Below are positions 13,401-26,500 of a DNA stretch of 64,000 nt, in pieces (the stretch's first letter is position 1; every line of letters begins with the position of its first letter). The notes beneath the pieces were generated by a model. That model saw only the letters and a program-made list of their open reading frames with translations. It ran no database searches and had not been told where the DNA came from. Source of the stretch: Polydactylus sextarius (lineage: Eukaryota > Chordata > Actinopteri > Polynemidae); assembly GCA_016801845.1 (NCBI GenBank), contig CM028913.1:23340065-23404064 (forward strand), given 5' to 3'. Made by a program: the position numbers and the translations under genes.

Positions 13401-14040
13401 GCAAGTTATATGCATGTGTGTACTATATATATCCTCGTTGCAGACTGGGATCAGCCCTCTTTGTATCCTGTTTGCAAAAGTTTGTGTTGTTATTGGAAAA
13501 TATCACAATTTTGCACCAAATTAAAAGCCTTGGGAGGGTGTGACAGGTGTCAAATTGTGTGGGGTAGCTTTGTCATATCTGGTCTACATTGCAAAACCAC
13601 TTCACCAGCGTGAATTAATTGGGGGTAAATTAATTATGCAGCCTGGTTTGCGTGTCAGCTGTGGCTACCTTCTTCTTCTTCTTGCAACAGGAATGGATGG
13701 TCGTCTGTCCTGAGAAACTCCTCTTCCTGACAGAGCATTGTTGTCGACCCCTGACCCCTGTGGCTCCTCTTCTGCGCCGAGTGACCACATGGCTCTCGGT
13801 TTTAGTGCAACTTCATCATGAGTCACTGTGTGTAAATAGAATAATAAGCAGCTGTTCCCAATATAGTCGAAGCAAACGAAGCCACACGGCGCCATACGTT
13901 TATTAAAAGAACACTATAAAGTTCTAATTTAATGTTAGCTAAGTTCACGCCATATAAATATACTAAAATTATACATTATATATATTTATTTTCACATGAA
14001 TATACACAGAGATGTGATATTCAACATAACGCGTCTGTTA

Positions 14041-14341
14041 CAGGGCACTGTTGGCAACAGCCAATCAGAAACGCTCTTATAAGAAAGTCACATACGTTCG
14101 ACCAATAGAATCGCGTCTTCTTGAGAGGGGAAGTATGGTGGCGGCAATGTTATGGAGTTTCCGCTACTCCTCTGCTTTCATGCCATAGGTTAGGGGAGCT
14201 AGCTTAGAGAGCTAAGTTAGCGTCACGCTAGGCCTCCAGTGGATCAGCGGGGAGAGCTGCCCGAGATCAAACACTGCTGTTCGGAAGGAGACAAACATCA
14301 CTTTATGAATCTGCATGAGAACAGTTTAAAATCTCAGAAAT
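14041..14341 (+). promoter_or_regulatory. ankrd28 promoter and 5' UTR region
   Basis: Two CCAAT boxes (14061-14065 and 14102-14106) precede the first coding exon, with no convincing TATA box. Sequence between about 14150 and 14341 is probably 5' UTR. An upstream ORF of 17 codons (ATG at 14135, stop at 14186-14188) would be translated if transcription starts before 14135. The exact start site cannot be read from sequence alone. Confidence 0.5.
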
Positions 14342-15493
14342 ATGGTGGTCCTCAAAATTCGAGACCAGGTAAGTGATCGTTGTGTCAAAAAAGCTGACCC
14401 TTTTTAAGTTTAAGCTAATGCTCGGCCGGCTAACATCAAGCTAGCTGCAACCGATTTCAACACTTCGCCAGCGGAATGTAAGACGAGTCTCTCCAGCGAT
14501 TCTCCTGAATCGGAAGCGTTTCCTTTTAACCATTCACTGAAAGCTTACATATTAGATAGTCAGCCACGAAGTTGAAGGTTATATATAGTTATTTATTTAA
14601 TACAGAATCACGTATGGAGTCATGTTTGTGAGCTATAATAAGGAGGCATCACATTTACACTGAGGACACATGCTCAGTGAGTTGTAACCAGCTAATGAGC
14701 CTATGTTTATCTCCAGCAATTAGCCAGAGCCTGTACCCGAAATGCCACTAGCTGCTCAGTTTGAGGAGTCAGTCGTTAGCAGATCGTGATTAAAAACGCT
14801 GTAAAAACAAGGCTGGAGTTGTCACTTCTGAGTGATTTAGTGATTTGATAAAAGCAGCTAAAGCTCTGTAATGTGGTGTTAGATCACTACCATAACAACC
14901 AAAGCTGCTAATCTGTTGATGGTGATGTTACTGTGACAACTGGTCATCATATATAGACTTGCATATATTTAATACACTTGGTTTTATTATAGCTATAAAA
15001 ATAGTTAAACTGTAAACAACTGATGATATGATCTACATAATTCAACGTATAGTTTTGTTTGTGTCTCATTACCTTTTTCTGGAAGTGTGTACGTGTCAGC
15101 AGTAAAGACCTATTCAGTTTAATCATTGTCTTATTGTTTATTTTTTATAAGTTATGTCACGATCACATGGTTTTAGTGTTTGTCCTCTTGTAAAAACTGC
15201 AAATGATTAAGCCATTTCTATTTCTATTAGCTTGTTATAAAGTGGTTGCACCCAAACTATTTTATTTATATATATATAAATAGTATGCATGCAGGTAAAC
15301 TGCAGTGTAATTGTGTAATATATAAAAATAAATGTATGCAAATTCTGTCAGTGTTAGACATGTGTCCTCTAACCGTATTAAACACTTGCCACCTACTTGT
15401 GACAACCAGAATAGCTTTCTGTTATCGTTTTAAGGACTGTGTTTTTGCACTTGCCTGCTATTCTTGTAACATATGTACGTGCATGTGCCTCTC

Positions 15494-15569
<76 letters not shown>

Positions 15570-18500
15570 CATGTGCCTGGGCTCCAGTGAGCCAGTCGAT
15601 TTGCCAAAGAGCTGTCTCCATGGTGATGGTATTAACTAGGCTGGCTTGTATGAGGAAAGGAGGTGCACAGTCATGCAGCAGCTAGAGAGAGAGACAGAAA
15701 GAGAGAGACAGAGAGGGAGAAGCAGCAGAAAAATCTCCTACACCAGTTGTTCAGGACTGAAGAAGTGAGGAAAAATGGCAAAATGCAGATTAGCCCTTCC
15801 TTGTCACTGCAGGGGGAAATACAGAAAGCATCGAAATGAAACAAGTGCCTGCTTGTTATCTCGAATTTATCCTCAGTGACTCTAACCTCTCATTGGGCCC
15901 TGCAGATATTCATGGACATTATAATAAATGAATGAAACGATTGTTCTGTGTTTTTAAAAAGGGACTGGAAGCTCCTTGCTTCTTGGACAGTAATAGTAGT
16001 CTTATTTATTCTAAATACTTATCCAGCATCAAATCTGGCTGCTGAAATTAATCATGTGGCTCAAATTTTATTAGAGAGAAAACATATGTTTTCCCTTTTT
16101 ATTCCTGCAGAACATATTGTGCAACTAATTTCTGTCAGCTAAAGGTGAAAGTGTCTGACTTCACACTTGACTTTTAAGTACCGTGTGAATGGCGCTGGAT
16201 AAGATTGTGGTTGTGAGTCACTGAAACATATCGGGAAGCAGTTCAGAAAGATGAGTTGCGTCCAAACATAGCTAGTTATTTTTGAAGGTAAAGCATGCGG
16301 CTGGCTCAAACTGTGCTGCATGAAGATGTCTTTTGCACATGAAGTATAACATGCTACATGGCAGTGCATTAGCTAATTGGTTAGCTCAGCAACCTGGTGG
16401 GTTAAATGAAGGATGAGATCTTAATGACCAAATGTGCTCTGCGTGCTTCATCATTCTGAGTGTATGTAGAAGGAAATCCAGAGAGATGCTCTCAACTTAA
16501 AGATTTCCCTGTTCCTTGTGGATCAAAGGTTTTTATCTCTACAAGATATACAGGTTTTAACTCTTGCTAAACAAAGGAGGAGGTGATTTTTTTTTTTACA
16601 CCGTTTACTTTTTGTAACCAGAACATCCTGCTTCTCTGTCGCATGTTTTGCTTTTGATACATTGTGGTGGTTTGCTTATCCAAAGGTTATAATTGCTCAC
16701 ATGTAATGGAAGTGACAGATGCTACCTCACATTTAAGAGTGGCTAAATCTTCCAGATGTCACATGTAGAATCAACTCTAAACCCTGCCGCGATGGCTGAA
16801 TTTTGTTTTTGTAAAAATCTGGACTAAAGTCAGGAAAGGGTTAAGTTTTAGTGGAAGTCAGGAATGTTCCATGTGGGTCTTTCATGGGGAACCAGTTGCA
16901 GCCTCTGGAAGGGATCCCCTGCCCTCGCTGTTCTCCCCATCCATGCCAGCCTCCTCCCACAGGCGGTGGAAAACTGCCTGATCAAACACTCTGTGCTGGT
17001 GTTTTGGTGGATGAGATGAGAGGGGGAGCACAGCGATGCTGAGCTGGCCAACGTGATGGACAAAGGGCCAGAAGCTCAGTTAATTGTGCAATTTAAACTG
17101 TTGATCAGCTGCATAGATATTTAGTTTTTATTTCAATAAATTTGATAATTGTAAGTGAAAATGCAACACAAAGAAACTGAGCCTAATTGGAAAAATAAAT
17201 CAAATTTTTTTCACAAACCATGACTGAATCTAAAATTCAGTGAAGCCAAATTCACTCTGTTCTGTTTACGATGTGGTGAAACCTTTCTTTAACAAGAAGA
17301 TTGATTGTTTTTTTTTAATTAGCCGGCGACCAAACGTGAACAAGTTTTCAAAGGTCATCACTTGATATTGTCGATATTCTTCCGCTGATCACTGCTGAGT
17401 TCACTGTTGTAGTTTAGAGTGGTTGTAATCGACAACATGGAGCAGACGCTGTAAGTTTTAAATCTGCTGTTTCAACTCGGTCTTTAGGAACTTTGTGGTT
17501 GTTGTGAAGGGAATCTAGTCTTGCAGGAAGTATTTGGCAAAATTCTGAAACAGTGTCACGATGAATCACTGAAGCTTAAACTTCCTGCAGGTCTTAAGTA
17601 AATAAATATCGCCTTACATCTTTCTGGTTTCAGTTACATGCGTTTAAAAACACAGTTTTTATATGACACGGCAGTCATTTTTATCCCACGTGAACGCCCC
17701 CTTAGAGGTGGAGTCAGGAAACTACTTTGAAGAAGAAGAAGTAGAAGTGAGGGCAGGAATGCCATGATCCTTAAAAAGTCAGATTCACAAAGAACTTTCT
17801 TCTTTTTCGACACTTTTATTTTGGAAATCGCGCTCAACTTTTATCACCTTTGCCACCTGTTGTAACGGTCGATGTGGAGCTGTGGATAGTTTTGTGTCTC
17901 GTGTCTCTGTTGAAGATGCAAGCATCTTAAAAACTCTCATCTGGAGGAAGTGTAACTATGGACAGCACAGCAGCCACATGGAGCACATGGCCAGGCTTGT
18001 ATTTGTTTAAAGGTTGTGGTTTGTGTGTCTGTGGCACGGTGCAGGTACGGTTTGCTGGCCCACCAACAGGCTGTAAACACAGGACAGATTTAGAAAGTGG
18101 CTACTCAGCATTTACCAGTATCGATCCCAACACTAACAGTCTGCCTCCGTCGTTCTCCGATTTTGTTTTTGACTTATATCATTAAAAAGCTTCGGTCTCT
18201 GCCTGCGTGAAAGGATTTTAAACGACAGTATTGAGACTTTTCATCAGCCTGAACATGATCGTGTAACCTCCGAGCAAATGAGTCGTGTGTGTATTGTGGT
18301 GCTTGATGACGAGGATCCAGACGTTTCTCTACGGTCCAAGGTCTCTAAGGTCCGAAGAGTCATTGTGTTCTTATATTTAACCAATTCTGTTGCTTTTTTT
18401 AAAGTCTGACACAGTCTCTTTCTTTCACAGCCTGCTTTGCTGAAAGCTATTTTTAATGTGGACCCAGATGAAGTGCGCTCGCTCATATTCAAAAAGGAGG

Positions 18501-21500
18501 ATGTGAATGCACAGGTAATCCCAGATGACTCTCACTCAATCTGCATCTGTTTCCTCTTATTATTATGATATTTGGAAAAACATCCCCACAAAATTCTGAA
18601 TTTAAAACCTCCAAAGCGTTATTGTCCTTGAAAGGCGCAGGGTTGGGTTTTTTCTTTCTTTTTTACGGTTCCCACTGCACGATCTGGCTCTGCTTATTTT
18701 ATTGCATTCCTAACCATCACGGCTTTGGTGGGGGTGTTTGTTTCAAAATATGACTGGTTCGTACTTGCTTGAGTTTCACTTGAAGCCTGTTGAAGTCACA
18801 GGATTTCTTGTTCAACCTCTATTTGCTACGATTAGTGACAGTGTGGCCGTCGGACACGATGTGGCTCATTCTGCTTTGCAACACTAAAATGTTAAAAACA
18901 ATAAAAAAAAAAAAAAGTTTTGTTTCTGTGTCGCAACAGGTCAGAACCACGTCAGCCTGTTTCACATAGAAAAACAAAACAGACTTAAATCTGAAATTGC
19001 AGCTGTTTTGTATCTTTTAAATCACTATTGTTGTTGTTTTTTTCTGTTTATTTTCTTCCAGGACAATGAGAAGCGAACTCCGCTGCATGCTGCTGCGTAT
19101 CTCGGAGATGCAGAAATTATAGAGCTGCTGATTCTTTCAGGTTTGTGTTTTGACTGTTGGTGTGAAATAAATCCATGTGATTCAAAAACAAGTTGAGCTT
19201 ACTATTAACTAGTAACTAATACTAGAAAGATGTTAGTCTCATGTGACAGATATGGACAATTTCATCATAACTACATTAATTGATTTGCATCCATTTGAAC
19301 TTTGTCACCTTTTTTTTTTTTTTTGCACCATGTCGTGCATATCCTGACACACAGGTTTGTTTTTTTTTTTGGGTTTTAAAGGGAGTGGATCATCGTCAGC
19401 TGTGCCAGCCTGTCTGAGAGCAGAATGACATATTTCATGAGTGACAGTTAAATAGTTTTGTGCTTATGTGGCAGAATGAGGCATCTGTGTTCAATTTTGT
19501 TAAATTTACAGGCATTTTTGTTAAACTTGCGCAGGTGGAGATTTATAGCTGTGAAAAAGGCCTCGTGGTTTTGTTTAAATGTTGCTGTCGATGTTTCGTG
19601 CTGTAGCTGCGTGACCTTAAACAGTGTGATATCCTTTGACTCGTAGGTGCCAGAGTAAATGCCAAAGATAACAAGTGGCTGACTCCTCTGCACCGGGCTG
19701 TGGCCTCCTGCAGCGAGGTATGTCAACGTTTCTCTCTCTATCATACATTTGTTTTACAAATCCACAAGCGGTGCAGCGCTCACGTGTGACGACGACTCCT
19801 TTCCAGGAGGCCGTCCAGGTTTTGCTGAAACACTCGGCGGACGTCAACGCCCGAGACAAGAACTGGCAGACGCCGCTTCACATCGCGGCGGCCAACAAAG
19901 CCGTGCGCTGCGCCGAAGCCCTGGTCCCGCTGCTCAGCAATGTGAATGTGTCGGACAGAGCCGGCCGCACGGCGCTGCACCACGCAGCCTTCAGCGGTCA
20001 TCTGGAGGTAAAGTGAAGCCCTGAAGCAGTTTGACTCATCTGGTGGCTGGACACTTAAGAAGCGCTCTGATTGCTTTAGTATTGATTTAGTTGTAGCTTA
20101 ATGGATAGAAATGTGAAAGTCGGTTCTTTAAGAAACAGAACATGTTCTGAAATAACAGGACGGTGCTGACTGAACAGTCTGCCTCGTCTTTATTGTTTTT
20201 TAAAACTTTCAACACGTCAGTACTTCTTCATTGAGCAGAAACAATGTTATTTTCCTCCTCAGAGAACATGCAGCACGTACACGCGTTTTTTTACTGCTGA
20301 AACGTTGCATCAGCCTTCATGGTGGTGTCTTACTTCACTGTTAGTATCAGCTCTTGATCTTCTCCTCTTACTGAAAGGAAGTGTTTCTGTTCGCCTCATA
20401 AATGTGTAAACACAGCCCAGCATTGTGCCTCGTACCACACAGAACAACTGAACAATAGGCACATTTTTGCCCATTTTAGAAAGTGTGAGATGAAACAACC
20501 AACATCCTTTTATAACTTTGCCACAATTAAACCGTCATAACCTCAACAATTTGTCAGCAGTTCCTCTTCCTCTTAAGTGGTGTTTGTGGCTGTTTTCTCC
20601 AACTTTTGTTTTGTTTTAACAGCTAATGAAGCAGTTTGTACCTGCTGTATTTGTGGTATAAATTTTACATTTAATTTAATTCTAAACAAACAGCCAAGCT
20701 GAGCCTCTGCTGTGTTCACATATAGTAAAATCTTGGTTGGGTTGGGTGATGATAATCTCTTTTGATCTGGGAGTCGTTTGCACAAATCCAAACACCAGGA
20801 CAAACCAGAAAAGCCGCAGCTCAACAAACAATAAAGCTGCTTTTCTATTATCCACTCAGAGCCGTTTGGAAAATGACACGTTTTCACGTAAATCATTTGA
20901 AACCCCACTCGGCTGCAGCCTGACGCTGCGGCCTGTCGTCGTGAGCTGTGGTCGCACACACACGATGTGCACAGACAGTAGTTGCCCAATCACGTACGTG
21001 CATGCAAATGATAAAAATGACGAATATAATCACACACAAATTTATTATCTTAGAGTTAGAAACATGTCATCTAATCAAATGTTTATGCAAACGCATCACA
21101 GCTGCTGCTGAGAAGCTCCTGCTTATGTAGCAACAGTTCAGAGAAACGCACAACAAATACAGAAGTGAGGACATGTAGGTATTGCCTGTGTTAAACATCA
21201 TAACATAACATACACACATGCTGCAATGTAGCTGTAGAAATGCTCACTTCCAGTCTGTCTCTCTGTCTTTTACATATGTGGTCAAAGTTTGCAACCCACT
21301 TGTGTTCAGGCACTTAAATAAAGGTTTTAAAGCTTTGTGGAGGCTTCATGAGATTAAGTTTGTGGCGTAAAACCAGAGCGTTGATCCTTTAGCCGTTAGT
21401 ATTAAGCTGTAAAACTTCATGTATACACAGTGGTTATATTAGCTGCCACTTTGACTGAAAGGCAGCAGAATTAATAATGTTCACGTTGCAACTTCTCCTT

Positions 21501-23525
21501 GACATTTTTTCCTGATTGCTCTTTTTTTTTTTTGCTCTCTGCTGCTGCTGCTGGTTGTCAGATGGTGAGGCTGCTGCTCTCCAGAGGAGCAAACATCAAT
21601 GCATTTGACAAGAAGGACCGTCGCGCAATCCACTGGGCAGCCTACATGGGTAATAAATCAACCCAAAGATTTTTACATCACTGTTAATATTCTCTGACAC
21701 TTTGGGAGTTCCTCTCATCTTGTGGTTAATAAAAGTCTCCGAGATTGAATCTGGAAAAAGAAGAAGAAGGAAAAAGTCTGTTTCAGTCAAACAAATCATC
21801 TTTTTTCATCATTTGTAAAAGCACTGAAAGTATTACATTTTCAAACCTCAAGGTTAATACTATTGTTTATATATTTTACGGCCAAAAGTCAATGTCAACA
21901 TTGAGAAAATGCTGAAACATTCAAGCGTCTGCTCTGATAAATGCAGTTTCTTGTAAGAATGTTTTGTAAAGCAGCCAGATCTGATGGTATAAAATGTCTG
22001 ATAAAATCTTTAAAACACATTCATGTAACAAAATCCTTGTCTTTGCGTCCTCAGGGCACATAGAGGTGGTGAAGCTGCTGGCATCTCATGGAGCCGAGGT
22101 GGCCTGTAAAGATAAGAAATCTTACACCCCCCTGCACGCTGCAGCCTCCAGTGGGATGATTAGTGTTGTCAAATACCTCCTGGACATGGGGGTGGATGTA
22201 AGTTCCACCCACAAGCTGATTCTCACTGCGCTTTTCTTATGATCTGATCAACAGATTTCAGCGTTTCATGTTTTTGATGGTCACGTGTTTGTGTGTCTTG
22301 CGGTTTAGATCAACGAGCCCAACGCGTACGGCAACACGCCGCTGCACGTGGCCTGCTACAACGGTCAGGACGTCGTCGTCAACGAGCTCATCGAATGCGG
22401 CGCCAACGTCAACCAAGTGAATGAGAAAGGCTTCGCGCCGCTGCATTTTACCGCCGCGTCACGTCACGGAGCGCTTTGTCTGGAGCTGCTGGTCTGTAAC
22501 GCAGCAGACGTCAACATCAAGGTGAGAAATCGGAGTGTTGCTCGTTGTGATCTGAAACTCAACTGCACCTGCAATTTTATAAATGTCTCATTTAGTGCGA
22601 ACGAAGTAATAATACTTCACTACTGTACTTCAGTTTGTTTTGGGAGTATCATGTGGTGGTGTTTTCTCCAGCTCCGGTTCACTCTAAGTCGACCTGTGAC
22701 TGTTTAAACCATCAACACCATGTTTGAGGGTTGATGGAGGCTCCATCTTAAAGGTGGATGATGGAGAAACTTCAACAATATCAATATCAAACACTAATTT
22801 ACATTTAGTGAAAAAAAACAACTTTAGTTCTTTAGTTCAGACTCATTCATTGTCTATGAAGATTGTTGTAGCTCCATGTTTTAAAGTGCTGGATAAACTT
22901 CATAATATTCTTCTGTTTTATTAACATGTACTTGTACTTTTACTTTCTACACTTAACTACATTAACTTATAGATTACTGTCATACTGAAGTACAGTAAAT
23001 ACTAGATACTTTAAGACTTTTACTGGAGAATCATTCTAGTGACGACTTGAACTTCTACCAAACTTATTTGAGTGTCTGTACTTTTTACTCTAGTGGGACT
23101 TTCAAATACTTTATACTAAACCGGTCTCATTGTTTTTTGGAGTCTGTTGTTGGTCTATAAATGTTTTTCTTTGACAGAGTAAAGACGGTAAGACGCCGCT
23201 GCACATGACCGCCATCCACGGGAGGTTTTCTAGGTCTCAAGCAATCATCGAGAACGGTGAGCTCCTCTTAAAAAAAAAAAAAAAAAAAAATGAGCCTGTC
23301 TGACTTTATTTCTTGCACAGGACAGTAAAACTAAAACTGCTTCACAGTGTAACACTTTAGTTTGTTGCTTCTTCTTCTTTTGAATCTGAAGGTGCTGAGA
23401 TTGACTGTGAAGATAAAAACGGAAACACACCACTGCACATCGCAGCCCGATACGGACACGAGCTGCTCATCAACACCCTCATCACCAACAGAGCTGACAC
23501 AGCGAAGTAAGACAGCTCGCTCGCA

Positions 23526-23556
<31 letters not shown>

Positions 23557-26500
23557 CCCTCAGCAAACTTCAGCTCAATAGATTTGTCAAAAAGCTGCAT
23601 CTTCAGACTCAGCTTATATTGACTGTTATGTAACTGATACGGATGATTCTCTATTAATAGAAAATGCCTGTGTTTGGTTTAACAGCAGTGATGTTTGGGA
23701 TTAACGGATAAATGAGGATGATTGTGTCTTTTTCAGACGAGGGATTCACGGTATGTTCCCACTGCATTTGGCTGCTCTCAGCGGATTCTCTGATTGCTGC
23801 CGAAAGCTCCTGTCTTCAGGTAATTATTTCATTTTATTTCATTTGTAATAAAATCACCTGTAATACAAAGTCTCATGAACAATGAGCTGTACAGATACAC
23901 TCCTTTTCAACATCCTCTCCTCTGCTCAGGCTTTGATATTGATACTCCTGATGACTTTGGAAGGACCTGTTTACATGCTGCAGCTGCTGGAGGGTGAGCA
24001 CACGACACCTGACTATTATGTTTAATATTAACTGTCAGTGTCTTGATGATTATTTCTAATAATAATCTCTCTAATCCCCTCAGAAACCTGGAATGTCTCA
24101 ATCTCCTCCTCAACACGGGGGCAGACTTTAATCGGAAGGACAGCTTCGGCAGGTTTGTATTGTTCACAGCCGAGTTTGTTTCTCGGTCAAATTTGAACAG
24201 CGAACTGAGCCTGAACTGTTTACTTTTCCAGGACCCCTCTGCACTACGCTGCCGCCAACTGTAACTACCAGTGCCTGTTTGCTCTGGTGGGCTCTGGGGC
24301 CAGCGTCAATGACCTTGATGAACGAGGCTGCACTCCTCTTCACTACGCTGCTGCCTCCGACACAGACGGAAAGTCAGTAACATTTAACAAACCTCTTGTT
24401 TTTTTTTTTTTTTTTTTTAAATGAGGTGGTAGCTGTGTGGGAGGATGGTTATGTTTGAAGGCTCTATGGATGAAAAGCTCGCTTGCATTATCAGTTATGC
24501 TAAGTAAAGGTTCAAAGAAGATCTTGTTTCCCTGACGACGGCCTCTTTGTGTGGTTGTGTGTGCGTCTGCAGGTGCCTGGAATATTTACTGCGAAATGAT
24601 GCAAATCCAGGGATCCGGGACAATCAGGGCTACAACGCTGTGCACTACGCCTCAGCGTACGGACACCGCCTCTGTCTGGAGCTGGTGAGAACTTCACTCT
24701 ACAACACAAGACATCTCATCAGTATATTAACATTTCTCCACTGTTATAACATTTATTGCCCCACTGTCTTATTTACAGATTGCAAGTGAAACACCTTTAG
24801 ATGTGGTGAGTAGATTGAGATTAGTGTGTGTTTGCAGTTTTTCAGAGTCCACGACTCACACAGATCTGAGTTCTAACTTGTCTCATTTGGTTTCTCAGTT
24901 AATGGAAACCTCAGGGACGGACATCCTCAACGACTCTGATGTCAGAGCTCCCGTCAGCCCTTTGCACCTCGCTGTGAGTAATGAGCATTATCTCTATAAT
25001 GAGACCCTCTAGGATTTCACAATGTTGTGACTAGTAATGCAAATTCAACCCATCCCTGTGAATTCTGCATCATTTCCAGTGAAACACTGATTCATATGTC
25101 AGGGAACTGACTTCATTGTTTCTTTTGGAAGACACAGAAAACATGTGAGATATTAAAAAAAAAAAGTCTCACATTTACCTTCCATCATCACTGATAAGGA
25201 CCAAGAGAAACAGTATCTAGGCGGATTTCATGGGGAGAAAAACTACTTTATATTGCTCTGGATCAATAAGAGGAAGTCGTCTATTCAGAAACACACAGAC
25301 AATGTTAGAAACACAGAGAGGATGTCAGACCAGACACATCACTAACATGGTTAATTCTATTGTTAAAGTAGAAAAATCTGCCACAAAATTAAGCTACAAC
25401 AATCTCAAAAACACTTGAAATCTTGGAGGGACTGAATAATGTAATCCTCAATCTCACCTCTTATTAATATTAACTTGTTTTGTTGCTGATCAACCGTTCA
25501 GGCGTACCACGGGCACCACCACGCCATGGAGGTCCTGGTGCAGTCTCTGCTGGATCTGGATGTTAGGAACAGTCAAGGGCGGACTCCTTTAGACCTGGCT
25601 GCTTTTAAAGGTCACGTAGAGTGTGTGGACGTCCTCATCAACCAAGGAGCTTCCATCCTCGTCAAAGACTTCACCTTGAAGCGAACCCCCATCCACGCTG
25701 CAGGTCAGGACCTGGTCGCACATACATTTTAAGACCTGGATATGTTATTATGAGTGATGTTAATGAAGATTTAAACTTTTTTTTCCTGCAGCTACCAACG
25801 GTCATTCAGAATGTTTGCGTTTGTTGATTGGAAATGCTGATCTTCAAAGTGCAGTAGACATTCAAGATGGGAATGGACAGTAAGTGAAGTGATTTCTTGA
25901 CGTTTTTTTCGCCTCCATTCTTCTTGAATATTTTCTGACATTGTTGTGTCTTGTTTGTCAGAACCCCTTTGATGCTGTCGGTCTTGAGCGGACACACAGA
26001 CTGTGTGTATTCTCTGTTAAATAAAGGAGCCAATGTAGAAGCCAAAGACAAGTGGGGCAGGACGGCCCTGCATAGAGGAGTAAGAACACGTCACTACTGC
26101 ACCTCTGTCACTTTTTAAAGTGTTTAATCTGACTGGAGCTGCTCCAGCAAGGAAGGAAACTCTCATCATCCAGGATATAATCAATCAGTCGTTAGTAGAA
26201 ACTGTGTCTCTGTCCTCAGGCAGTGACCGGTCACGAGGAGTGTGTGGAGGCCTTGCTTCAGCACAGCGCCAACTTCCTGGTGCGAGACTGTAAAGGGCGC
26301 ACACCGATCCACCTGGCGGCAGCGTGCGGACACACTGGGGTACTGGCAGGCCTGCTGCATGCTGCCCAATCAGTGGAAACACTCCCTGTCTTAACAGACA
26401 ACCAAGGCTACACCCCACTGCACTGGGCCTGCTACAATGGTACAGAGATGAGGCTTTGAAGCAATCGATACGGTTTATGGGAATGTTCAGTAATGTATGC

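Larger units (their letters stand above)
1..14040. other. intergenic region, no recognisable gene
   Basis: Both strands were read and no ORF here resembles a known protein or can be joined into a multi-exon model. The ORFs present are short and often built from homopolymers or microsatellites. The region holds simple repeats, an inverted repeat near 10.2 kb and diverged repeat pairs at about 6.1/9.1 kb and 11.1/13.1 kb, listed separately. A GC-richer patch at about 9.19-9.56 kb contains TATAAATA-like sequence, but nothing coding follows it. Parts could be a distal UTR or regulatory DNA for ankrd28 or for a gene outside the window; the sequence alone does not show it. Confidence 0.6.

Noticed and set aside
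15246..15685. PolyCys-Val and polyHis-Thr ORFs
   Set aside because: Produced by the (GT)n microsatellite inside ankrd28 intron 1.
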